Source: Microtetraspora niveoalba
GTDB taxonomy: Bacteria > Actinomycetota > Actinomycetes > Streptosporangiales > Streptosporangiaceae
Direction of reading: 5' to 3'
Length of the DNA: 64,000 nucleotides
Assembly: GCF_001570405.1 (NCBI RefSeq)
Contig: NZ_BBYM01000007.1
Span: 124,001 to 188,000 of the forward strand
The notes beneath the pieces were generated by a model, which had not been told where the DNA came from, searched no databases, and saw nothing but the letters and a program-made list of their open reading frames with translations. The position numbers and the translations under genes were made by a program. Each line of letters begins with the position of its first letter. Position 1 is the first letter of the stretch. This document shows positions 41,583 to 48,279 of the stretch, piece after piece.

Positions 41583-42437
41583 ATGATCATCGTCGGGGTC
41601 GACGGTTCCGGGGCTGGTCTGGAGGCGGCGGCGTGGGCGGCCCGTGAGGCCGCGCTGCGCGGCAGCGCCCTGCGGGTGGCCCACGCGATGCCGAAATGGG
41701 CGTCCGAGATGCCTCCCCACGGCCCGTACGCGGATGTGGCGAGGTGGATGCGCGAAGGGGCCGACTCGGTCCTCGGGGAGGCGCTGGACCGGATCGGCGA
41801 GCAGGAGGGGGACGTGGCCGTCGAGACGGCCCTGCTGCCCGGGGACGCCAGGATGGCCCTGATCAAGGCGGCGGAGGAGGCGGAGCTTCTCGTGGTCGGC
41901 AACCACGGGCTCGGCGGATTCCGGGGATTGCTCCTGGGCTCCGTGGCGCTCGGCGTCGCCGGGCGGACGTCGTGTCCGGTCGTCGTGGTCCGCACCCTCC
42001 CGGCCGAGGGGCGCCGCCGGATCGTGGTCGGCGTGGACGGGGCGCCGACGAACGCGGACGCCGTCGAGTTCGCGTTCGCCGAAGCGGCCCTGCAGGACGC
42101 GGAACTGCACGCCGTACACGCCTGGCGGGGGCTGGTCGCCGGGGGCGGCTACGAGGCCGCCGCGTCCGTCCAGGAGGAGGACGGCCTGCGCGCGATGCTG
42201 ACCGAGGCGCTGGCGGGCCCGTCGCGCCGCCACCCGGACGTGAAGGTCACCGAGCACGTCGTGAACGGGCATCCGGTCGAGGTGATGAAGGAGGCGTCGG
42301 CCGGGGCCGGGCTCCTCGTGGTCGGCTCCCGCGGCCGGGGCGAGCTGGCGGGGCTGGTGCTCGGCTCGGTCAGCAACGCCGTCCTGCAGCACGCCGACTG
42401 CCCGGTGGCCGTGGTCCCGCCGAGCCGGCAGCCGTGA
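41583..42437 (+). CDS. tandem universal stress protein
   Basis: A 284-residue protein with two UspA domains (about 1-140 and 145-284). Each ends with the ATP-binding signature: VVGNHGLGGFRGLLLGSVAL near 102-121 and VVGSRGRGELAGLVLGSVSN near 242-261. Each begins with a VGVDG motif. Two-domain proteins of this type are prominent in the mycobacterial DosR regulon (Rv2623, Rv1996). ATG 41583 has AAGGAG upstream. A GGGGAC half-site at 41486-41491 sits at the distance seen for other boxes but lacks a good second half. Confidence 0.92.
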   Translation: MIIVGVDGSGAGLEAAAWAAREAALRGSALRVAHAMPKWASEMPPHGPYADVARWMREGADSVLGEALDRIGEQEGDVAVETALLPGDARMALIKAAEEAELLVVGNHGLGGFRGLLLGSVALGVAGRTSCPVVVVRTLPAEGRRRIVVGVDGAPTNADAVEFAFAEAALQDAELHAVHAWRGLVAGGGYEAAASVQEEDGLRAMLTEALAGPSRRHPDVKVTEHVVNGHPVEVMKEASAGAGLLVVGSRGRGELAGLVLGSVSNAVLQHADCPVAVVPPSRQP

Positions 42438-42755
42438 CTCCGCAGCCGTGACGTCGGAGCCCGTGTCCGAGCCGTCACCCGGGAGCCGTGTCCGAGCCGG
42501 TCACCCAGAGCCGTCGCCCCGGAACCGTGCCCGAGCCGTCACCCGGGAGCCGTGTCCGAGCCGTCACCCCGGACCGTGTCCGAGCCGTCACCCCGGAACC
42601 GTGACGCCGGAGCCGTGATGCCGGGGTGGTGGCCCCGGAGCTTGTGGCCTCCGGGGTCGTGATCCGCCCCGCTCACACCGCGTCGCGCGACGCGTGAGCG
42701 GGAGCTGCGGGGCGGATCGGGCGGCGAGCCGGTCCGCGCCGGCGAGGCGAGGGGC
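42438..42755. repeat. intergenic array of diverged CCGAGCCGTCACCCCGGA-type units
   Basis: There is no gene between the two flanking genes. From 42440 to about 42660 the sequence consists of diverging copies of GAGCCGTGTCCGAGCCGTCACCC, including repeated CCGTGTCCGAGCCGTCACCC at irregular 30-40 bp spacing. A palindromic segment (GCGTCGCGCGACGC, 42680-42693) follows. Confidence 0.6.
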
Positions 42756-43022
42756 TCAGCGGGCCCGCGCCGCGGCGGCGAACTGCGCCACGTCCTCGGC
42801 GCCGTCCTCGATCAGTTTGGCGGCCAGGTCGGACAGGGCGCGCCCCGCCGCGAGCTCGTCGCCGATCTGCGGAACCGGCCGATCGTGAGGGTTGCGCCGG
42901 GCGTGCGCCACACTCTCGTGCCGCGTGCCGTCACCCGCGCGGAGCACCGCCCTGGCCGTGGTCACCTGGTCGGCGTCGTCCTCGTCGATGAAGATCTCGA
43001 CGTTCCACTCCTTGCGCTCCAT
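42756..43022 (-). CDS. DUF1876 protein (dsRBD-like fold)
   Basis: An 88-residue protein: KEWNVEIFIDEDDADQVTTARAVL then GTRHESVAHARRNPHDRPVPQIGDELAAGRALSDLAAKLI-type pattern, the complete DUF1876 domain found across actinobacteria (Rv1738 and Rv2632c in M. tuberculosis; Rv1738 is strongly DosR-induced). These resemble ribosome-hibernation factors in fold, so a role in translational shutdown is possible. ATG 43022 lies behind GGGAGGTGTGTTCGCT; GTG 43040 is an alternative. No clear DosR box was found in its A/T-rich upstream region. Confidence 0.88.
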   Translation of the reverse strand: MERKEWNVEIFIDEDDADQVTTARAVLRAGDGTRHESVAHARRNPHDRPVPQIGDELAAGRALSDLAAKLIEDGAEDVAQFAAAARAR

Positions 43023-43048
43023 AGCGAACACACCTCCCACTTCAGCGT

Positions 43049-43077
43049 CCCCTTCCGTCGGCCCTGAACGGAAGGGG
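43049..43077. terminator. hairpin between the HTH-flavin gene and the DUF1876 gene
   Basis: CCCCTTCCGT and ACGGAAGGGG form a perfect 10-bp stem with a 9-nt loop. The T-run (GTTTT) is on the plus-strand side, yet both neighbouring genes are on the minus strand. It would act as an I-shaped terminator for the HTH-flavin gene or as a leader structure for the next gene. Confidence 0.5.
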
Positions 43078-43127
43078 GTTTTAGCTCTGTATGTCGCTAT
43101 TTGTGACTTTTTATGGAGAATTTACCG

Positions 43128-43796
43128 TCAAAACCCGCGGATCCGGCGGCCGGTGATGGTGTGGGGATGGACGCTGATGTACGTCTCGCGCACACCCCCG
43201 GCCCAGGGCTGCACGCCGGTTCCGGTCGCCTCCGCGAGCTCGTCCCCCGAGACGTAGTGCGCGGGCCCCTGTACGAGCACGCTCCACCCTTCGCGGTTGA
43301 CCTCGTCGATGTGGTCGACCTCGAAGCCGATCGTCAGCTCGACGCCCTCCATGCCGGTGCGCATCGCCTCCTCCATCGGGCCGCCGTGCTGGGTGCGGAA
43401 GACGATCGCCCCCTTGTGGACCTTGAAGTTCACGGGGAGGACCGTCGGCCCGGAATGTCCGCTGAACGCGACCCTGCCGACGCCGCCGGAGGAGATCAGG
43501 CGCATGCACTCCTCGGGGTCGAGCGCGTGCAGGACCGGGTGCGCGGCGGCCGGTCCCTGGCCGGGCGGGCGGTCCATGCCGCCGCCGAGCAGGTCGTCGG
43601 GGGTGGTCTCCAGCGCCGCCGCCAGCCGCAGCAGCGCCTCCTCCGTGATCGAGGCGGCCGCCTCCTCGACGTACTCCACGAAGCCGGGCGCCATGCCCGC
43701 GCGTTCCGCCAGATCCTCGCGGCTGAGCCCCAGGCGCTTACGGTGATGGGCGATGCGGCGGCCAAGGTCACCGGGCGAGACCGTTCGGCGGGACAT
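43128..43796 (-). CDS. HTH (XRE) domain fused to pyridoxamine 5'-phosphate oxidase-like domain
   Basis: 222 residues. The N-terminal part (about 8-70) is an XRE-type helix-turn-helix (LGRRIAHHRKRLGLSREDLAERAGMAPGFVEYVEE...). The C-terminal part (about 90-220) is a split-barrel flavin-binding domain (CMRLISSGGVGRVAFSGHSGPTVLPVNFKV, GWSVLVQGPAHYV) of the Pyridox_ox_2 type. The fusion suggests a flavin- or F420-linked redox-sensing transcription factor, or a flavoenzyme that binds DNA; both are inference. ATG 43796 follows GGAGGAAGGGGAGCC. It shares the promoter region holding a DosR-box-like site with the CBS-BON gene at 44031. Confidence 0.85.
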   Translation of the reverse strand: MSRRTVSPGDLGRRIAHHRKRLGLSREDLAERAGMAPGFVEYVEEAAASITEEALLRLAAALETTPDDLLGGGMDRPPGQGPAAAHPVLHALDPEECMRLISSGGVGRVAFSGHSGPTVLPVNFKVHKGAIVFRTQHGGPMEEAMRTGMEGVELTIGFEVDHIDEVNREGWSVLVQGPAHYVSGDELAEATGTGVQPWAGGVRETYISVHPHTITGRRIRGF

Positions 43797-43915
43797 CGGC
43801 TCCCCTTCCTCCGTCGGGGGTCATGACACCTTCACTGCGACGGTACGCCGTGCCCGTCGCCGTCGTCGCGATACCCCTCCCCGGGCCGCTTATAACGGTC
43901 GAGGTGGGGCACTCT

Positions 43916-43929
43916 GGGACCTAAGCCCT
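43916..43929 (+). promoter_or_regulatory. DosR/DevR box-like site between the HTH-flavin and CBS-BON genes
   Basis: GGGACCTAAGCCCT matches the DosR core at 11 of 14 positions. It lies 101 bp before the CBS-BON start at 44031 and 119 bp before the divergent HTH-flavin gene. Confidence 0.6.
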
Positions 43930-44030
43930 GTGCGCGCGGGACGTATGCCGCTGCCCGGCGGTCCGGTCCCGGACTGACGCTGGTCGGGGAGCGATCGAGT
44001 GAGCATCGAGCGGCAGCGAGGGAGGACGCC

Positions 44031-44690
44031 ATGTCCGTCACCGTCAAGGACGTCATGGGACGTGTGGCCATCGCGGTCCAGGAGGACGCGGGATTCGCCG
44101 ACATCGCCGCCGCGATGGAACGGTTCCGGGTGGGCGCGGTGGCGGTCGTCGACGCCGAGCGCCGGCCCGTCGGCGTGGTCTCGGAGGACGACCTGCTGCT
44201 CCGGGAGACCGGCGCGCCGGGTGGCCCCGGCGCGTTCTTGGACCCCGGGCGCCGGCGCGAGCACCGCAAGGCGGTCGGCGTCACCGCCGCCGAGATCATG
44301 AGCACGCCGCCGGTGACCGTGACCCCGGGGACGCCCGTACGCGTCGCCGCGCGGCTGATGCACGAGAGAAGGATCAAGCAGCTTCCCGTGGTCGACCCGA
44401 TCAGCGGGCGCATCGCCGGGACCGTGCACCAGTCCGACCTGCTGCGGATCTTCAACCGCCCGGTCGAGGACCTGCGCGCGGACATCGTCGACGTGATCAG
44501 GCGCGAGGCCGACCCGGAGTGCCTGGAGATCGTCATCGAGTCCGGCATGGTGACCATCCGGGGACGCGTGCGCAGGCGCTCGCAGATCTGCCACATCGTC
44601 GAGGCCGTACGCGCGGTCGAGGGCGTGATCGACGTGACCACCGAGATCACGTTCGCCAAGAACGACCTCGTCGTGCCGCCGCTCCGCTAG
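44031..44690 (+). CDS. CBS-pair and BON domain protein
   Basis: A 219-residue paralogue of the CBS-BON protein encoded at 38976-39680: CBS motifs at about 4-50 (VTVKDVMGRVAIAVQEDAGFADIAAAM) and 85-135 (AAEIMSTPPVTVTPGTPVRVAARLM), BON domain at about 145-210 (LEIVIESGMVTIRGRVRRRS). Probably an adenine-nucleotide sensing regulator of an unknown partner. ATG 44031 has GAGGGAGGACGCC upstream. A 9-bp stem hairpin (44709-44735) separates it from the convergent devR gene. Confidence 0.88.
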   Translation: MSVTVKDVMGRVAIAVQEDAGFADIAAAMERFRVGAVAVVDAERRPVGVVSEDDLLLRETGAPGGPGAFLDPGRRREHRKAVGVTAAEIMSTPPVTVTPGTPVRVAARLMHERRIKQLPVVDPISGRIAGTVHQSDLLRIFNRPVEDLRADIVDVIRREADPECLEIVIESGMVTIRGRVRRRSQICHIVEAVRAVEGVIDVTTEITFAKNDLVVPPLR

Positions 44691-44708
44691 CCACCCGTCA
44701 CCCGGCCC

Positions 44709-44735
44709 CGGCCGGCGATCCACCGCCGCCGGCCG
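44709..44735. terminator. bidirectional hairpin between the CBS-BON and devR genes
   Basis: CGGCCGGCG and CGCCGGCCG pair perfectly (9 bp) around a 9-nt loop between convergent genes. Confidence 0.55.
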
Positions 44736-44795
44736 ACACCCCCGGGAACGGGCGCGGGGCGAGGCACGGGGACGCCCGCCGGCGAGCGCCCCGGG

Positions 44796-45437
44796 TCACT
44801 CGCCGCGATCGACCTTGAGCCGCGCGGCGAGGGCGGCCGCCTGCGTGCGCCGCTGCATGTTGAGCTTGCTCAGCAGGTTGGACACGTAGTTCTTGACGGT
44901 CTTCTCGGCCAGGTAGAGCCGCTCGCCGATCTGCCGGTTGGTCAGCCCCTCGCCGATCAGCTCCAGGATGTGCCGCTCCTGCTCCGACAACGCGGCGAGC
45001 GGGTCGCGCCTTTCGGCCTGCTCGCGCAGGCGCTGCAGCATGGTCGCCGTGGTCTGCGGGTCGAGCAGCGACTGGCCCGAGGCCACCGTGCGCACCGCCC
45101 CGACGAGGTCGGATCCGTGGATCTGCTTGAGCACGTACCCGGCGGCACCGGCCATCACGGCGTCGAAGAGCGCCTCGTCGTCGGCGAAGGACGTCAGCAT
45201 GAGGCAGGCCAGCTCGGGCATCCGGGAGCGCACCTCCCGGCAGACGTCGACGCCGCTGCCGTCCGGGAGCCGCACGTCGAGGACGGCGACGTCCGGCTTG
45301 AGCGCCGGGATGCGGGCGATCGCGGACTCGGCGGTGCCGGCCTCGCCGACGACCTCGATGTCGTCCTCGGCTTCGAGCAGGGCGGCCACGCCGCGCCGCA
45401 CGACCTCGTGGTCGTCCAGGAGGAATACGCGAATCAT
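44796..45437 (-). CDS. devR: DevR/DosR-like NarL-family response regulator
   Basis: A 213-residue regulator very close in sequence to the mycobacterial dormancy regulator DosR/DevR. The receiver domain opens RVFLLDDHEVVRRGVAALLEA, with the phosphoacceptor Asp in VAVLDVRLPDGSGVDVCREV near residue 54. The DNA-binding end LTNRQIGERLYLAEKTVKNYVSNLLSKLNMQRRTQAA keeps the Lys-Lys-Asn recognition residues (KTVKNYV) of DosR. It presumably activates the surrounding stress island in response to hypoxia or redox signals through a sensor kinase that is not in this window. ATG 45437 has TAGCGT seven bases upstream, indicating a leaderless mRNA; no ribosome site is seen. It is divergent from a universal stress protein gene. 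Confidence 0.93.
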   Translation of the reverse strand: MIRVFLLDDHEVVRRGVAALLEAEDDIEVVGEAGTAESAIARIPALKPDVAVLDVRLPDGSGVDVCREVRSRMPELACLMLTSFADDEALFDAVMAGAAGYVLKQIHGSDLVGAVRTVASGQSLLDPQTTATMLQRLREQAERRDPLAALSEQERHILELIGEGLTNRQIGERLYLAEKTVKNYVSNLLSKLNMQRRTQAAALAARLKVDRGE

Positions 45438-45444
45438 GACATGC

Positions 45445-45450
45445 ACGCTA
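45445..45450 (-). promoter_or_regulatory. -10 element for a leaderless devR transcript
   Basis: On the minus strand TAGCGT is followed by seven bases (GCATGTC) and ATG 45437. Spacing puts the transcription start at or beside the start codon. Confidence 0.45.
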
Positions 45451-45511
45451 GCGTCCCATCCGTCTGGATGGGTAGGCGGCCGGAACGGGGCCCCGCCCGC
45501 GCGACCGGTGG

Positions 45512-45547
45512 GAGACGGAGGTCCCCGAGCAGTGGGACGTTCGGCAG
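45512..45547. promoter_or_regulatory. pair of DosR/DevR box-like sites, 22 bp apart
   Basis: GGGACCTCCGTCTC on the minus strand (45512-45525, 10 of 14 core matches) and GGGACGTTCGGCAG on the plus strand (45534-45547, 9 of 14) lie 22 bp centre to centre, two helical turns. They are 72-108 bp before the universal stress protein start and within the divergent devR promoter region, allowing autoregulation. Confidence 0.5.
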
Positions 45548-45619
45548 GTGCGCGCCCGCGCGCCTGACGGTGGAATGGTGGCATCGGCCCCCGAGTCGAC
45601 CCCGAGAAGGAGACGCGCC

Positions 45620-46501
45620 ATGACCGCACCGATCGTCGTCGGAGTCGACGGCTCCCCGCAGTCCACCGCGGCGGTGGACTGGGCAGCCGACGACGCGGCA
45701 CGCCGCGGCGTCCCGCTGAAGATCGTGCACGTCCGCGAGCCGTGGGCGCACCAGTACCCCTTCCACGCGGTCGAGGGGTTCGACCAGTCGCTGTCCGAGT
45801 ACTGCGAGGGCGTGATCAGCGCCGCCGCCGAGCGGGCGAGGGGACGCGTCCCCGGGCTCGCCGTCACCGCGGAGCTGTCCGCCGGAACGGTCCTCGAGAA
45901 GCTGAAGGCCGAGTCCCGCCACGCCGTCGCCATGGTGGTCGGCAGCAGGGGCCTCGGCGGCTTCGCGGGGCTCGTGCTCGGCTCGGTCGGGCTGGGCCTC
46001 GCCGGCCACGCCGCCTGCCCCGTCGTGATCGTACGCGGGCCCGCCAGGGACGCGCGCGGGCAGGGAGAGGACGGCCCTCGGGAGATCGTCGTCGGCTTCG
46101 ACGGCTCCGAGCACTCCGAGGCCGCCGTGCGGTACGCGTTCGAGGAGGCCGGGCTGCGCGGCGCCGCCGTACGCGTCGTCCACGTGTGGCAGATGCCCGC
46201 GTTCACGCCGTTCGCGGTCGGCTACACCCGTGTGCTCGACGAGGTCTTCGAGCAGAGCGGGGAGACGGCGCGCCGGCAACTCGCGCCGTGGCGGGAGAAG
46301 TACCCGGACGTGCCGGTGGAGCAGTCCGTCGTCTGCGGGCACCCCATCGCCGTCCTGTCGGACTTCTCGCGCCGGGCCGACCTGCTCGTGGTGGGGTCGC
46401 GCGGGCTCGGCGGGTTCGGCTTGGCCGTGCTGGGATCGGTCAGCCACGGCGTCCTGCATCGGGCCCACTGCGCGGTCGCCGTCGTGGGCCGGGGAGAGTG
46501 A
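45620..46501 (+). CDS. tandem universal stress protein
   Basis: 293 residues with two UspA domains. The ATP-binding loops are VVGSRGLGGFAGLVLGSVGL near 115-134 and VVGSRGLGGFGLAVLGSVSH near 257-276; starts are IVVGVDGSPQS and IVVGFDGSEHS. Like the gene at 41583 it resembles DosR-regulon Usp proteins. ATG 45620 follows AAGGAGACGCGCC. A CBS gene follows by 55 bp in the same direction, likely one operon driven from the promoter with the paired boxes. Confidence 0.92.
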   Translation: MTAPIVVGVDGSPQSTAAVDWAADDAARRGVPLKIVHVREPWAHQYPFHAVEGFDQSLSEYCEGVISAAAERARGRVPGLAVTAELSAGTVLEKLKAESRHAVAMVVGSRGLGGFAGLVLGSVGLGLAGHAACPVVIVRGPARDARGQGEDGPREIVVGFDGSEHSEAAVRYAFEEAGLRGAAVRVVHVWQMPAFTPFAVGYTRVLDEVFEQSGETARRQLAPWREKYPDVPVEQSVVCGHPIAVLSDFSRRADLLVVGSRGLGGFGLAVLGSVSHGVLHRAHCAVAVVGRGE

Positions 46502-46556
46502 ACAGGGGACGGTGAGCCCGGGAGTCCGGGCCGGTGAGCCGGGGAGAGGAGGAGCG

Positions 46557-47042
46557 ATGAGCGTGGAAACGCTGACCGCGGAGCAGGTCATGACCCGCGT
46601 GCTCGTCACGGTCACCGCGGAGGAGTCGCCGCTGATGGCATGGGAGCTGATGCGCCGCGCCGACGTCCACCACCTGCCGGTCGTGGACGACTCCTGCCAC
46701 GTGCTCGGCATCCTGACCAGGGAGGACGTCGCCGCCACCTGGTGCGGCGGCGGCCCGGACGAGCACTCCTGCCGCCGGGTGGGCAGCCTTCTGAGCCGGC
46801 GCAGGCTCCCGAAGGTGGGGCCGGGGCACACGCTGGCGCGGATCACCGCCGTCATGCTCGACGTCGGCTGCGACGCCGTGCCCGTCGTCTCGGGGCCCGG
46901 CGTCCTGGTCGGCCTGGTGACCGTCAGCGACGTCCTGCGGGCCGTGGCGGGGCGCGCCGGCCGGAGCGGCGAGGGCCGGGAGGGCTCCGCCGAGGTGCGG
47001 ACCGGGCTGTTCCACCTCAGCCCCGTGCTCCCGCCCGACTGA
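46557..47042 (+). CDS. CBS-pair protein
   Basis: A 161-residue protein with two CBS motifs (LTAEQVMTRVLVTVTAEESPLMAWELM near 6-32, VGPGHTLARITAVMLDVGCDAVPVV near 91-115) and no BON domain. It carries four cysteines, two in a short insert between the CBS repeats (WCGGGPDEHSCRR), which could bind metal or sense redox state. ATG 46557 has AGGAGGAGCG upstream. Predicted to form one operon with the universal stress protein gene before it. Confidence 0.85.
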   Translation: MSVETLTAEQVMTRVLVTVTAEESPLMAWELMRRADVHHLPVVDDSCHVLGILTREDVAATWCGGGPDEHSCRRVGSLLSRRRLPKVGPGHTLARITAVMLDVGCDAVPVVSGPGVLVGLVTVSDVLRAVAGRAGRSGEGREGSAEVRTGLFHLSPVLPPD

Positions 47043-47208
47043 CCGGCCGCCCACCGGGCGCGGGGCCGACGCCACCCTTCCCGCGTCCTCGACGGCCAGG
47101 ACGATGGCGGGGACTTCCGCGAGCGCGCCCCGGTCACGGCGTGGGCGAAGGCGGGTCGCGCGCGAGCCGGGGTGACGAAGCGGCCGCCCGCCGGGTAGGA
47201 GCCCCCGC

Positions 47209-48183
47209 ATGGGGCACCTGCCGCCGTACGCGCCGATGACGGCCCGGCTCGGCCCGCTGCCGCCCCGGTCGCGGGACGAGCTGTACGGCTACGAGATGAA
47301 GTGGGACGGCGTGCGCGCGCTCGGCTACGTCGAGGGCGGGCGGCTGCGCCTGGTCTCGCGCAACGGGCTGGACGTCACGGTCGCCTACCCCGAGCTCGGC
47401 CCCCTCGCGGACGCCGTCGCGGGCGCGGCCGTGCTCGACGGGGAGATCGTGGCGTTCGGGCCGCGCGGCCACCCCAGCTTCGCCGCGCTGCAGCCCCGGA
47501 TGCACCAGCGCGACCCGGCCAAGATCAGGATGCTGGCCCGGACCACCCCCGTCACGTACCTGATCTTCGACATCCTCCACCGAGGGGACGCCACCGCGAT
47601 CCGCCTGCCGTACGTCGAGCGGCGCGACCTGCTCGACCGCACCATCTCGGCGGGGGAGCGCTGGGACGTGCCGCCGTACTCTCCCGGAGGCGGGGCGGCC
47701 GCCTTCCGGACCAGCCACGAGCTGCGTCTGGAGGGCGTGGTCGCCAAGCGGCTGACCTCGGCGTACCAGCCGGGACGGCGCAGCGGCGACTGGGTGAAGG
47801 TCAAGCACTTCCGCACCCAGGAGGTCGTCGTCGGCGGATGGAAGCCGGGCGAGGGCAGGCGCGCCCGGGGCATCGGCTCGCTGCTGCTCGGCGTGCGCGA
47901 CCCGGCGGGCCGCCTGGTCTACGCCGGGCACGTGGGGACCGGGTTCACCGAGGCGGCGCTCGCCGACCTGGGGGCCCGGCTCGCGCCGCTCGCCCGCGCG
48001 ACCAGCCCGTTCGCGGACGAGGTGCCGCGCGAGCACGCCCGGCACGCGCACTGGACCGAGCCCGTCCTCGTCGGCGAGGTGCGGTACGCCGAGTGGACCG
48101 GGGACGGCCGGCTCCGCCACCCGAGCTGGCGCGGCCTGCGGCCGGACCGGCGGGCGGAGGACGTGGTGAGGGAACCGGGCTGA
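47209..48183 (+). CDS. ATP-dependent DNA ligase, LigD/LigC type
   Basis: Seals nicks using ATP through a ligase-adenylate. 324 residues. The adenylation-lysine motif is EMKWDGVRAL near residues 26-35; later motifs are VLDGEIVAFG near 77, FDILH near 120, EGVVAKRL near 178 and the WVKVKHF motif V near 197. An OB-fold domain fills the C-terminus. It corresponds to the ligase part of LigD, without polymerase or nuclease domains, and no Ku gene is nearby; stand-alone ligases of this kind act in non-homologous end joining or base excision repair in actinobacteria. It lies at the edge of the stress island, and a weak box-like GGGACTTCCG lies 85-99 bp upstream. Confidence 0.9.
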   Translation: MGHLPPYAPMTARLGPLPPRSRDELYGYEMKWDGVRALGYVEGGRLRLVSRNGLDVTVAYPELGPLADAVAGAAVLDGEIVAFGPRGHPSFAALQPRMHQRDPAKIRMLARTTPVTYLIFDILHRGDATAIRLPYVERRDLLDRTISAGERWDVPPYSPGGGAAAFRTSHELRLEGVVAKRLTSAYQPGRRSGDWVKVKHFRTQEVVVGGWKPGEGRRARGIGSLLLGVRDPAGRLVYAGHVGTGFTEAALADLGARLAPLARATSPFADEVPREHARHAHWTEPVLVGEVRYAEWTGDGRLRHPSWRGLRPDRRAEDVVREPG

Positions 48184-48279
48184 CCGGCGACCCGACCCGC
48201 GCGCGATCTTACGGCTGCGGCATAACCTGGATTCTGTCGAGTCCGGTTTCGTGCGGCGGTCCGCGAGCAGAGGCGTTTG

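Noticed and set aside
42438-42755. CRISPR array.
   Set aside because: Units are diverged, spacing is irregular, there are no unique spacers of constant length and no cas genes.
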